NCBI GenBank assembly: GCA_900553245.1
Contig: USCP01000037.1
Span: 1-11,720 of the forward strand
Length of the DNA: 11,720 nucleotides
Source: an uncultured Peptococcaceae bacterium
Lineage (GTDB): Bacteria; Bacillota; Peptococcia; Peptococcales; Peptococcaceae
Reading direction: 5' to 3'
The position numbers were made by a program, and so were the translations under genes. The notes under the pieces were generated by a model, which made no database searches, was not told the origin of the DNA, and was given only the letters and a program-made list of their open reading frames with translations. Below, one piece after another: positions 1 to 8,729 of this stretch (position 1 is its first letter; every line of letters starts with the position of its first letter).

Positions 1-1209
1 AAGCGCACTACCGGGCAGCACCCGGGAGGCTTGGTTGTTGTGCCGAAGGGCGTTGATGTCCACGATTTTACGCCTTTGCAACGTCCGGCGGATGATGTAA
101 AAACCGAAACGGTAACCACCCATTTCGACTACCATAAAATTGACCAAGGCTTGGTTAAACTCGACATTCTCGGGCACGATGATCCGACCGTTATTAAAAT
201 GCTTGGTGACCTTACGGGCATTGACCCAACCACCGTGCCCCTCGATGACCAAGCGACCTTGTCGCTCTTTTCATCCACGGATGCTCTTGATGTAACACCG
301 GAACGATTGAATTCGCCGGTTGCGACCTACGGAATTCCGGAATTCAATACCAGCTTCGTGCGAAAAATGCTTCAAGATACCATGCCGCAATCTTTTTCGG
401 ATTTACTTCGTATTTCCGGCTTTTCTCACGGGACGGATGTATGGCTGAACAACGCACAGGATATCATTGTCAATAAAATAGCGCCGGTATCACAAACCAT
501 CTCGACCCGTGACGACATCATGTTGTTTTTGATCCAACGCGGTATGGATGAAAGCCTTTCCTTTAAAATCATGGAAGGTGTGCGTAAAGGGAGAGGGCTC
601 AAGGAAGATCAAGAGGCTGCTATGCATGAATCGAATATCCCTCAGTGGTTCATTGATTCCTGTAAAAAAATTAAATATCTGTTCCCTAAAGCCCATGCCG
701 TAGCGTATGTGATGATGGCGTTTCGTATCGCTTGGTTTAAAATCAATGAACCGCTTGCATTCTATGCAAGTTATTTCTCAGTGCGTGGGATTGACGATTT
801 TGATATTTCCATCATTCAAAATGGGGAAGAGGCGGTTAGAGAAGCCATCCTTGGTTTGTATGAACAAGGTAACGCCTTGAGTGCCAAGGATAAAAGTAAA
901 ATCACTGTCCTTGAAGTGGCCCTTGAACTGTATACCCGCGGGTTTAGAGTTCTGCCGGTTAGTATTGATGAATCATCGGCAACGGAATTCATCATTAAAG
1001 AAAATTGTTTATTGCCGCCGTTTATTTCGATTGACGGCTTAGGAACCTCACAGGCTGAAGAAATCGTAAAGGGAAGAGAGAAGAAGCCATATACGTCGCT
1101 CGAAGACCTAAAAAAACGCGGGAAATGCGGCGATACAATGATTGAGAAGTTTAAACAACTTGGCATTGTCTCTCATTTGCCTGATTTGGACCAAATCACA
1201 TTATTCTGA
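1..1209 (+). CDS. polC: DNA polymerase III, PolC-type alpha subunit (C-terminal part, 5' end outside the window)
   Basis: The reading frame is already open at base 1 and runs to TGA at 1207-1209, giving the last 402 residues of a protein that is normally about 1,400 residues or more. PolC is the replicative polymerase of low-GC Gram-positive bacteria and carries 3'-5' exonuclease and polymerase activities on one chain. Family signatures visible here are the HPGGLVVVP stretch near the left edge, FDYHKIDQGLVKLDILGHDDPT, and LFPKAHAVAYVMMAFRIAWF about 230 residues in. A helix-hairpin-helix-like region (IDGLGTSQAEEIV) precedes a C-terminal ITLF that resembles the beta-clamp-binding tail of the family. 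Codon use is mixed, unlike the strongly biased gene that follows. No strong terminator follows; there is only a weak A/T hairpin at 1258-1274 that overlaps the next promoter. The identification is secure; the catalytic PHP and exonuclease parts lie upstream and cannot be judged. Confidence 0.96.
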   Translation, partial: KRTTGQHPGGLVVVPKGVDVHDFTPLQRPADDVKTETVTTHFDYHKIDQGLVKLDILGHDDPTVIKMLGDLTGIDPTTVPLDDQATLSLFSSTDALDVTPERLNSPVATYGIPEFNTSFVRKMLQDTMPQSFSDLLRISGFSHGTDVWLNNAQDIIVNKIAPVSQTISTRDDIMLFLIQRGMDESLSFKIMEGVRKGRGLKEDQEAAMHESNIPQWFIDSCKKIKYLFPKAHAVAYVMMAFRIAWFKINEPLAFYASYFSVRGIDDFDISIIQNGEEAVREAILGLYEQGNALSAKDKSKITVLEVALELYTRGFRVLPVSIDESSATEFIIKENCLLPPFISIDGLGTSQAEEIVKGREKKPYTSLEDLKKRGKCGDTMIEKFKQLGIVSHLPDLDQITLF

Positions 1210-1268
1210 CACTTGAGGATTCCATAAGTTATACTAATGAATGATTGCCGCTTTATTAAACAAGCAAA

Positions 1269-1297
1269 TTGTTTTCATTAAAGAATTATGTTAAAAT
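1269..1297 (+). promoter_or_regulatory. Predicted sigma-A promoter with extended -10 for nifJ
   Basis: TTGTTT (1269-1274) is followed after 17 bases by TAAAAT (1292-1297), which is preceded by TGT in the extended -10 position (1289-1291). Transcription would start near 1304 and leave a leader of about 38 bases before the TTG start codon. The ATG at 1288 lies inside this promoter, which argues that it is not the start of the gene. Predicted from sequence only. Confidence 0.7.
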
Positions 1298-1327
1298 CAT
1301 TGATAAAGAGGTTTTTTAATTTTTGGG

Positions 1328-1333
1328 AGGAGG
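1328..1333 (+). promoter_or_regulatory. Shine-Dalgarno site that fixes the TTG start of nifJ
   Basis: A perfect AGGAGG lies 8 bases before TTG at 1342. The alternative in-frame ATG codons at 1357 and 1366 are 23 and 32 bases away, too far, and the ATG at 1288 is upstream of the site. TTG at 1342 is therefore the best start. Confidence 0.8.
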
Positions 1334-1341
1334 ACTTTAAA

Positions 1342-4300
1342 TTGTCTAATAAAACCATGAAAACCATGGACGGGAACACAGCTGCGGCTCATGTGTCCTA
1401 TATGTTCACTGATGTAGCTGCTATTTACCCAATTACCCCATCATCTCCGATGGCAGAAAAAGTTGACGCTTGGAGTGCACAAGGTAAGAAGAACTTGTTC
1501 AACCAAACCGTTAAGGTTGTTGAAATGGATTCCGAAGCAGGTGCTGCTGGTGCAGTTCACGGTTCTTTGACCGCTGGTGCTTTGACTTCTACCTACACTT
1601 CTTCTCAGGGTCTTCTTTTGATGATTCCTGCAATGTACAAGATTGCTGGTGAATTGCTCCCTACCGTATTCCAGGTAGCTGCTCGTGCAATCGCTGGCCA
1701 CGCACTCTCCATCTTCGGTGACCATTCCGACGTAATGGCTTGCCGTGGTCTTGGGTTTGCTCTCTTGGCTTCCAGCTCCGTTCAAGAAGTTATGGATATC
1801 GGTACTGTAGCACAATTGGCTACCCTTAAGTCCCGCGTTCCATTCATCCACTTCTTTGATGGTTTCAGAACTTCTCACGAAATCCAAAAGATTGAAATGA
1901 TGGATGAAGACTTCCTCAAAGAACAAATCGACATGGATGCTGTTAAGAGATTCCGTGAAAACGGCTTGAACCCAGAACATCCTGTAACCAAGGGTACTAA
2001 CCAAAACCCTGACATCTTCTTCCAACAAAGAGAAGGTGTTAACAAGTTCTATGAAGACGTTGTTGACATTACCGAACAATACATGGACGCTGTTTCTAAG
2101 GAAACCGGCCGTGACTACAAGCTCTTCAACTACTACGGTGCTGAAGATGCAGAATACGTTGTAGTAGCAATGGGTTCTGTTTGCGAAGCACTCGAAGAAG
2201 TTGTTGACTACCTCATGGCTAAGGGCGAAAAAGTTGGTCTCGTAAAGATTCGTCTCTTCAGACCATTCTCCATCAAGCACTTCTTCGCTGCTATGCCTAA
2301 GACTGTTAAGAGAATCTGCGTTCTCGACCGCTCTAAGGAACCAGGTGCAATCGGTGAAGCTGTTTACGAAGACGTTATGACCGCTTTCTATGATTCCGAC
2401 ATGCATCCAATGATCATTGGTGGCCGTTACGGTCTCGGTTCTAAGGACGTTACCCCTGCACAATTGATTGCAGTATACGAAAACCTCCAAAAGGATGCTC
2501 CTAAGAACCACTTCACCGTAGGTATCGTTGATGACGTTACCAACACTTCCCTTGAAGTTGGTGCTCCAGTTGTTACCAGCCCAGATGACATCATTGCTTG
2601 CAAGTTCTGGGGTTACGGTTCTGACGGTACTGTAGGTGCTAACAAAGACGCTATCAAGATCATCGGTGACAACACCGATATGTATGCACAAGGTTACTTC
2701 TCTTACGACTCCAAGAAGTCCGGCGGTGTTACCGTTTCTTCCTTGCGTTTCGGTAAGAGCAAGATTCGTGCTACCTACCAAGTTGACCAAGCAGACTACA
2801 TCGCTTGCCACAAGTCCAGCTATGTACACCTCTATGATGTACTCGAAGGCTTGAAGCCAAACGGTACCTTCTTGTTGAACTGCACTTGGTCCCCAGAAGA
2901 ATTGGAAGAACATCTTCCAGCTCACATGAAGCGTTACATCGCTCAAAACAACATCAAGTTCTACACCATCGACGCTTCTAAGGTTGCTGAAGAAGTTGGT
3001 CTCGGTAACCGTACCAACATGGTTACCCAAACCGCATTCTTCAAATTGACCGGCGTACTTCCTTTCGAAGAATCCGTTGTTCTTTTGAAGGACGCTATCA
3101 AGAAGACCTACGGCCGCAAGGGTGATGCTATCGTTAACATGAACTGCGCTGCTGTAGACAAGGCTGTAGAAGTACTTCACGAAGTACAAGTTCCTGCTGA
3201 ATGGGCTAATGCTGAAGACGCTGCTAAGGCTGAAAAGCGTTGCGCTAACGAACCTGAATTCATCAAGAACATCTTCCGTCCAATGATTGCTATGCAAGGT
3301 GACAAGCTCCCTGTAAGCGTATTCCAAGGTCTCGAAGATGGTCGTTACCCAGCAGGTACCACCAAATACGAAAAGCGTATGGCTGCTCTCTTCGTTCCAG
3401 AATGGAAGCCTGAAAACTGCATTCAATGCAACCAATGCTCCTTGGTTTGCCCACACGCAGCAATTCGTCCATTCCTCCTCAATGAAGAAGAAGTTGCTGG
3501 CGCTCCTGAAAACATGAAGACCATCAAAGCTAACGGTAAAGAATTTGAAGGTCTCCAATTCAGAATGCAAGTTAGCCCTATGGACTGCCTCGGTTGCGGT
3601 AGCTGTGTAAACACCTGCCCAGCTAAGGAAAAAGCATTACAAATGGTTCCAGTTGAACAATCCGCTGCTACTGAACGCGACAACTGGACCTACATGACCC
3701 ATAAGGTTACCAACAAAGCTGAACTCACCAACACCACCACTGCTAAGGGCAGCCAATTCAAGGTACCTCTCCTCGAATTCTCCGGCGCTTGCGCAGGTTG
3801 CGGTGAAACCCCATACGCTAAGCTCATCACCCAACTCTTCGGTGATCGTATGATGGTAGCTAACACCACCGGTTGCTCCTCCATCTGGGGCGCTGCTGCA
3901 CCATCTACCCCATACACCACCAACGCTAAGGGTCAAGGTCCAGCTTGGCAAAACTCCCTCTTCGAAAACAACGCTCAATTCGGTCTTGGTATGTACACCG
4001 CTGACCAACAAATGAAGAACAAGGTTCAATACCTTTGCGGCGTTCTCGCAGAAGGCGACTACTCTGCAGCTATGAAGGAAGCTGCTTCCAAGTGGCTCCC
4101 CCGCTATTGAGGACGTAGTATCGAATCTGTAGCTGATGCTAGTGATGTAATCGTTGCTGAACTCGCTGCTGTAGCTGATAAGGACGAATACCTCGCAGAC
4201 CTCGATGCAGTGAAGGGCTTCTTGAAGATTCGTTCCCAATGGATCTTCGGTGGCGACGGTTGGGCATACGACATCGGTTACGGTGGTGTTGACCACGTTC

Positions 4301-4881
4301 TCGCTTCCGGCGAAAACATCAACATCTTCGTATTCGATACTGAAGTATACTCCAACACCGGTGGTCAAGCATCCAAGTCTACCCCTCTCGCAGCTATCGC
4401 GCAATTCGCTGCTGACGGTAAGAAGACCAACAAGAAAGACCTCGGTCTCATGCAATCCACCTACGGCAATGTTTATGTAGCTCAAATCGCTTTGGGCGCT
4501 AACATGAACCAAGCTGTTAAGGCAATTCAAGAAGCAGAAGCTTACAACGGTCCATCCCTCGTAATCGCTTACGCTCCTTGCATCAACCACGGTATCCGCA
4601 AAGGCATGGGCATCTCCCAAGCTCACGTGAAGGAAGCTGTTGCTTGCGGCTACTGGCACCTCTGGAGATTCAACCCAGAACTCGCTGCAGAAGGCAAGAA
4701 TCCATTCGTACTTGATTCCAAGGAACCTAACTACGATGCATTCGAAGACTTCCTCAAGAGCGAAGTTCGTTACGCATCCCTCGCTAAGGCTCATCCTGAA
4801 TCCGCTGAAGCGTTGTATGCTAAGACCAAAGAACTCAGCCAAAAGCGTTACAACAAGTATGTTGAATTGGCATCCAAGTAA
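1342..4881 (+). CDS. nifJ: Pyruvate:ferredoxin (flavodoxin) oxidoreductase, interrupted by an in-frame TGA at 4108 as sequenced
   Basis: This enzyme oxidises pyruvate with CoA to acetyl-CoA and CO2 and passes the electrons to ferredoxin, in the cytoplasm of anaerobes. Read through the stop, the frame gives about 1,179 residues, the normal length for the single-chain enzyme. Domains in order from the TTG start: pyruvate/TPP domain with YPITPSSP at residues 29-36; CoA and linker domains; an inserted 2[4Fe-4S] ferredoxin domain with C693, C696, C699, C703 and C749, C752, C755, C759; and the TPP/Fe-S domain with CAGCGE at 817-822, GDGWAYDIG at 971-979 and the last cluster ligand in APCINHG (C1080). 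The TGA at codon 923 would remove the Mg/TPP-binding GDGW segment and C1080, so the truncated product should be inactive. Net reading frame is unchanged across the lesion. A GTG at 4210 has no ribosome binding site, so the 3' part is not an independent gene. Codon bias suggests very high expression. It has its own promoter and terminator. Confidence 0.93.
4099..4131 (+). other. Apparent pair of compensating one-base indels in nifJ producing the TGA stop
   Basis: In the main frame this stretch reads PRY-stop-GRSIESV, which does not look like PFOR. Dropping one C from the five-C run at 4098-4102 gives the reading AIEDVVSNL from 4103. That frame hits TAG at 4130, but restoring one G near 4129 returns to the main frame as V-ADASDVIVAEL. 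The repaired segment is a plausible amphipathic helix rich in E, D, V and A, as expected in this linker of the protein. The two changes are inferred; the stop itself is seen directly. Confidence 0.7.
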
Positions 4882-4904
4882 TTTGGTTTAAATTCTAAAC
4901 ATTT

Positions 4905-4944
4905 CAGCCCCATCTATCCTAGATAGATGGGGCTGTTTTTTATT
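4905..4944 (+). terminator. Intrinsic terminator of nifJ
   Basis: A perfect 14-base-pair stem (CAGCCCCATCTATC at 4905-4918 with its complement at 4922-4935) closes a CTA loop and is followed at once by six T's and a T-rich tail. It lies 23 bases past the nifJ stop codon and separates nifJ from alaS. Confidence 0.95.
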
Positions 4945-5003
4945 TATAAATCCTGTAAAGATGAAATTATCAAAAACGACACACAATCGTGACCTTTGCG
5001 ATA

Positions 5004-5032
5004 TAGACATAATTTGTGATATTTGGTATCAT
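5004..5032 (+). promoter_or_regulatory. Predicted extended -10 promoter of the alaS operon
   Basis: TAGACA (5004-5009) and TATCAT (5027-5032) are 17 bases apart, with TGG directly before the -10. An overlapping alternative is TTGCGA (4996-5001) with ATATTT at 5019. From the main candidate transcription would begin about 30 bases before the alaS ATG, leaving no room for a T-box leader. Confidence 0.55.
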
Positions 5033-5070
5033 AACGGATGAATGAATATTAATAAGAATGGAGAATTTAC

Positions 5071-7722
5071 ATGTTAACAGGCAATGAAATTAGAAAAATG
5101 TTTGTGGAATACTTCGAAAAGAATGGCCACACTCATGTAAAAAGTTCTTCGTTAGTACCATACAACGACCCAACCTTGTTGTTTACCAACGCTGGGATGA
5201 ACCAGTTCAAGAATGTATTTCTTGGTCTTGAAACCAGAGAATACAACCGTGCAACCACCGTTCAAAAATGTGTGCGTGCCGGCGGGAAGCACAATGACTT
5301 GGAAACTGTTGGGAAAACCGCACGTCACCATACTTTCTTTGAAATGCTCGGTAACTTTTCTTTTGGCCAATACTTCAAAGAAGATGCAATCAAATATTGC
5401 TGGGATTTTTTGACCAACGAATTAAAGTTGCCAAAAGAAAAACTCTATATTACCATTTATGAAGATGACGATGACGCCTATGAAATCTGGCATCGTGTGA
5501 CCGGCTTTGACGAAAGCCGCATTTATCGTCTTGGTGCAAAGGATAATTTCTGGCAAATGGGGGATGTAGGTCCATGCGGTCCTTGCAGTGAAGTGCATTA
5601 TGACCGTGGTGAAGATCATGCTTGCGATTGTCCTGATGGTTGCAAGCTCGGTGTTTGTGACTGCGACCGTTGGTTAGAAATCTGGAACCTTGTATTTATG
5701 CAGTATAACCGCGATGAAGATGGTGTGTTGACCCCACTGCCAAATCCTAACATCGATACTGGGATGGGGTTGGAACGTATTACCTCCATCATGCAAGGGG
5801 TAGAAACCAACTTTGATACGGACTTATTTGTTCCTCTTTTGAAGTACGTAGAAGAAATTTCCGGCAAGACTTATTATCCGGATGAACGTGGTTTTGCTTT
5901 CCGTGTTATTGCGGACCATGCACGTGCTTGCTCTTTCTTGATTGCGGATGGTGTATTGCCATCCAACGAAGGGCGTGGTTACGTATTGCGTCGTATTTTG
6001 CGTCGTGCGGTTCGTTTGGGCAAGACCATCGGATTGGATCAACCATTCCTTTATAAGTTTACCGCCAAAGTGGTTGAGTTGATGGGTGAAGCCTACCCTG
6101 AACTCGTGGATAATCAAACCTTCATTGAATCTATTATTCGCAATGAAGAAGAACGTTTCTATCAAACCCTTCAAGATGGGATCAAGATTGTTAATGAAAC
6201 TGTTGCCGGCATTAAAGCAAAGGGCGGTACAGTTATTGATGGTAAGAGTGCATTTAAGTTCTATGATACCTATGGTTTCCCAATTGATTTGACGAAGGAT
6301 ATTGCCGATGAAGAAGGCATGACTGTTGATATTGAAGGCTTTGAAGAAGCGATGGCCGAACAACGTCGTAAGGCGAAGGAATCCCAGGATGTGGCAAACG
6401 TTTGGGATTTGGCACAAAATGTGACAGATGCTTATCCGGACCTTGAGGCAACCACTTTCGTTGGTTATGCACAGGCAGAAGCGGATGTTAAAGTAGAAGG
6501 GATTCTCATTGACGGTAAAGGGGCTGAGTTTGGTTATGACACCCATGCCAGTGTGATTGTCGATGCAACACCATTCTATGCACAAGGCGGTGGCCAAGTG
6601 GGTGAGCAAGGGCAAATGCTTGGCAAAGACGGCGTATTTAATGTTGAAAGCACCTTGAAACTTGCTGATGGCAAATATGTTCATCAAGGTTACATTGATG
6701 GACGTTTGAGTATTGGCGATGCCGTTCATGCTGTTGTTGATGCTGAAAAGCGTTTGGCATCTGCTCGTAACCATACCGCAACACACTTGCTTCATTATGC
6801 ATTGCGCCAAGTGTTAGGCGAAAACGTTCACCAAGCAGGCTCCCTTGTGGATGCTGACCACTTACGTTTTGACTTCTCCAGCTTGAATCCTGTTAGCAAG
6901 GAAGAACTTGCTGAAATCGAACGTATTGTGAATGAAGAAATCATGACTGCTGCAGGGGTTCAAACCTATGAAGCAACCATTGATGAAGCTAAGGAAAGCG
7001 GTCATATGGCACTCTTTGGTGAAAAATACGGCGACACTGTTCGTTGCGTTGATGCCGGTTTACATAGTAAGGAATTATGTGGCGGGATGCACGTGCAAAA
7101 CGTTGGCCAAATTGGTCTTTTTAAGATTTTAAGTGAAAGCTCTGTTTCTGCCGGGGTGCGTCGTATCGAAGCAGTAACCGGGATGACTGCTTATCAAAGA
7201 ACTGTGGCGCAAGATGCGCTTTTAGGTTCTATTTGTAAGCGTGTGAAGGTTCAAGCAGAATGCGATATAATGGATAAAATCTGCTGCATGGAAGACCAAA
7301 CTAAGGAACTTCAAAAGCACATTGATGAAATGAAACTTGAACAAATGAAAAATGCTGCTGCAAATGCCGAAGATGCCATTGTTGAAGTGAAGGGCATTCA
7401 AGTGGCTGTACAACAAGTAGCGGCTGAAAATATGGAAGACTTGCGTAATCAAGCAGACCTTTTCCGTAACAAGTTGGACGAAGGGGTTGTGCTCTTAGCT
7501 GCTGTCAACGGTGACCAAGTGCAATTGGTTTGCATGTTGACCCAAGGGGATGTACGTAAGCATCTGCATGCCGGCAACTTGATTAAGGAAGCTGTTGCAA
7601 TGGTTGGCGGTAAGGGCGGTGGTCGTCCTGATATGGCGCAAGCCGGTGGCAAGGATCCACAAGCATTGCCTCAAATGCTTGAAGCGTTTGCAGGTATTGT
7701 AGAAAGTCAGTTTAAGGAGTGA
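5071..7722 (+). CDS. alaS: Alanine--tRNA ligase
   Basis: Alanyl-tRNA synthetase (class IIc) charges tRNA-Ala with alanine and clears mischarged Ser and Gly. At 883 residues it is full length. The catalytic core shows LLFTNAGMNQF near residues 37-46 and RHHTFFEMLGNFSFG at 85-99 (motif 2). The editing domain has the zinc ligands HTATH (H568, H572) and CGGMH (C670, H674), which match the HxxxH and CxxxH pattern of the family. The C-Ala region ends with the glycine-rich GGKGGGRPDMAQAGG. Between GPCGPCSE and the conserved LEIWNLVF segment there is a cysteine-rich stretch (C185, C187, C191, C196, C198) that could bind metal. GGAG at 5060-5063 lies 7 bases before the ATG. It is the first gene of a tightly packed operon with ireB, ruvX and a DUF1292 gene. 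Its stop TGA overlaps the ribosome binding site region of ireB. Confidence 0.98.
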   Translation: MLTGNEIRKMFVEYFEKNGHTHVKSSSLVPYNDPTLLFTNAGMNQFKNVFLGLETREYNRATTVQKCVRAGGKHNDLETVGKTARHHTFFEMLGNFSFGQYFKEDAIKYCWDFLTNELKLPKEKLYITIYEDDDDAYEIWHRVTGFDESRIYRLGAKDNFWQMGDVGPCGPCSEVHYDRGEDHACDCPDGCKLGVCDCDRWLEIWNLVFMQYNRDEDGVLTPLPNPNIDTGMGLERITSIMQGVETNFDTDLFVPLLKYVEEISGKTYYPDERGFAFRVIADHARACSFLIADGVLPSNEGRGYVLRRILRRAVRLGKTIGLDQPFLYKFTAKVVELMGEAYPELVDNQTFIESIIRNEEERFYQTLQDGIKIVNETVAGIKAKGGTVIDGKSAFKFYDTYGFPIDLTKDIADEEGMTVDIEGFEEAMAEQRRKAKESQDVANVWDLAQNVTDAYPDLEATTFVGYAQAEADVKVEGILIDGKGAEFGYDTHASVIVDATPFYAQGGGQVGEQGQMLGKDGVFNVESTLKLADGKYVHQGYIDGRLSIGDAVHAVVDAEKRLASARNHTATHLLHYALRQVLGENVHQAGSLVDADHLRFDFSSLNPVSKEELAEIERIVNEEIMTAAGVQTYEATIDEAKESGHMALFGEKYGDTVRCVDAGLHSKELCGGMHVQNVGQIGLFKILSESSVSAGVRRIEAVTGMTAYQRTVAQDALLGSICKRVKVQAECDIMDKICCMEDQTKELQKHIDEMKLEQMKNAAANAEDAIVEVKGIQVAVQQVAAENMEDLRNQADLFRNKLDEGVVLLAAVNGDQVQLVCMLTQGDVRKHLHAGNLIKEAVAMVGGKGGGRPDMAQAGGKDPQALPQMLEAFAGIVESQFKE

Positions 7723-7729
7723 TCTTTTT

Positions 7730-7987
7730 ATGAGAGACGATCTTGATCAAACCATGTATTTTGATAAAAATATGCAGCAGGAGCTTGGTCCTAGAGAAGT
7801 GCTTCGTCAGGTATATAATGCATTAGAAGCAAAGGGCTATCAGCCATTAAACCAAATCGTAGGGTATATTCTTTCCGGGGACCCTGCTTATATCACTAGC
7901 TACAACAATGCGCGCGCATTGATCAAAAAATATGATAGAGATCAGTACATCGAAGAAATGTTGATTAACTATCTGGATGAACGCTGA
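7730..7987 (+). CDS. ireB: IreB family regulatory phosphoprotein (DUF965 / UPF0297)
   Basis: An 85-residue protein of the family called YrzL in Bacillus and IreB in Enterococcus. In E. faecalis IreB is phosphorylated on N-terminal threonines by the PASTA kinase IreK and lowers cephalosporin resistance; a similar role here is inference from family. The core GYQPLNQIVGYILSGDPAYITSYNNAR is the family hallmark, and the short N-terminus LDQTMYFD keeps a threonine (T8) where the phosphorylated Thr is expected. AAGGAG at 7714-7719 sits 10 bases before the ATG and overlaps the end of alaS. Only one base separates its stop from the ruvX start, so the two are probably translationally coupled. The conserved alaS-ireB-ruvX arrangement supports the call. 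Confidence 0.93.
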   Translation: MRDDLDQTMYFDKNMQQELGPREVLRQVYNALEAKGYQPLNQIVGYILSGDPAYITSYNNARALIKKYDRDQYIEEMLINYLDER

Positions 7988-7988
7988 T

Positions 7989-8411
7989 ATGGTTGGACGT
8001 CTCATATGCTTTGACGTCGGAGAACGTCGTATTGGTATTGCAGCCAGTGATTTGTTGGGAATTACCGCGCAACCGGTGGAAACCTATCATCGCACCGGCA
8101 ATCTGGAAAAAGATTACGACTATCTTGCTAAGGTGATTAAAGAGCAAGAGGCTATCAAATTGGTCGTCGGCCTTCCGAAGAATATGAATAATTCCTTGGG
8201 CTTTAAAGCCGAAGAAATTCAAAATTTTATTGAAGGTTTTAAATCCTATCTTCCGGATGCATTTCCGATTGATTGGATTGATGAACGCCTGACAACGGTT
8301 CAGGCTGAAAATGTACTGTTGGAAGCAAATGTTTCCCGTAAAAAGCGCAAAAAGTTCGTGGATAAGATTGCAGCTGTCTTTATGTTGCAAACCTACATGG
8401 ACATGCATTAA
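7989..8411 (+). CDS. ruvX: RuvX/YqgF family Holliday junction resolvase-like nuclease
   Basis: A 140-residue RNase H-fold protein. The family is described as a putative Holliday junction resolvase and as a nuclease that processes the 5' end of pre-16S rRNA; the second role has the better support in E. coli. Visible motifs are FDVGERRIGIAASD at the N-terminus (first acidic residue), VVGLPKNMNN, DWIDERLTT and a C-terminal DKIAAVFMLQTYMD, which carry the usual acidic active-site positions. I chose ATG at 7989 because family members begin within a few residues of the (F/L)D(V/L)G motif. The in-frame ATG at 7977 would add four residues and overlap ireB. No clear Shine-Dalgarno precedes either, which fits coupling to ireB translation. 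Its stop TAA overlaps the AAGGAG of the next gene. Confidence 0.93.
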   Translation: MVGRLICFDVGERRIGIAASDLLGITAQPVETYHRTGNLEKDYDYLAKVIKEQEAIKLVVGLPKNMNNSLGFKAEEIQNFIEGFKSYLPDAFPIDWIDERLTTVQAENVLLEANVSRKKRKKFVDKIAAVFMLQTYMDMH

Positions 8412-8422
8412 GGAGAATGAAC

Positions 8423-8713
8423 ATGGACGAAAACAAAGATTTAACCCCAAATGAAGAAGAATTGGAAGACGGTCTCGTTGTATTGATTGACGAAGACAAC
8501 CATGAACACACCTTCCAAGTATTGGAACGCATCGAACTCAACGGTCAAGAATATGCTATTCTCGTACCATGGGATGAAGATGACGATGACAGCGCTATTC
8601 CACTTAAGATTGTTGTGGAAGACGGCGAAGAATTGCTCTATGATATCGACGATGACGACGAATGGGAAGCCATCGTTGAATTCTGGAACAACTACGTAGA
8701 CGAAGAAGAATAA
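8423..8713 (+). CDS. DUF1292 family acidic protein of unknown function
   Basis: A 96-residue soluble protein with no signal peptide or membrane segment. It matches the DUF1292 pattern (YrzB-like): an acidic N-terminus, then LIDEDNHEHTFQVLERIELNGQEYAILVP and repeated acidic blocks such as DEDDDD and DIDDDDEWE. About 37 of its residues are Asp or Glu against only three Lys or Arg, so it is strongly acidic. The ATG at 8423 is preferred over 8417 because AAGGAG (8410-8415) is 7 bases from the former and only 1 from the latter. Genes of this family regularly sit behind ruvX in Firmicutes, as here, but no biochemical role is established that I know of. It is the last gene of the alaS operon. Confidence 0.88.
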   Translation: MDENKDLTPNEEELEDGLVVLIDEDNHEHTFQVLERIELNGQEYAILVPWDEDDDDSAIPLKIVVEDGEELLYDIDDDDEWEAIVEFWNNYVDEEE

Positions 8714-8729
8714 TTTGATTGCTTACTTG

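Noticed and set aside
1441..3570. 709-residue antisense frame inside nifJ
   Set aside because: It is codon-aligned with nifJ and open only because the sense gene avoids TTA, CTA and TCA. It has no family resemblance or start signal.
4108..4110. TGA read as selenocysteine in PFOR
   Set aside because: The position is in a variable linker, where I know of no conserved cysteine in this family, no convincing SECIS-like hairpin follows, and the indel explanation fits the flanking sequence better.
3637..4842. 401-residue antisense frame across the 3' half of nifJ
   Set aside because: Same cause as the longer antisense frame: a shadow of biased codon use.
4210..4881. Separate gene starting at GTG 4210 (a split PFOR subunit)
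   Set aside because: There is no Shine-Dalgarno before the GTG, the PFOR frame continues upstream of it to the TGA, and the start would cut a domain in the middle.
5824..6810. 328-residue antisense frame inside alaS
   Set aside because: It is codon-aligned with a clearly intact alaS, and its composition is that of a reverse translation.
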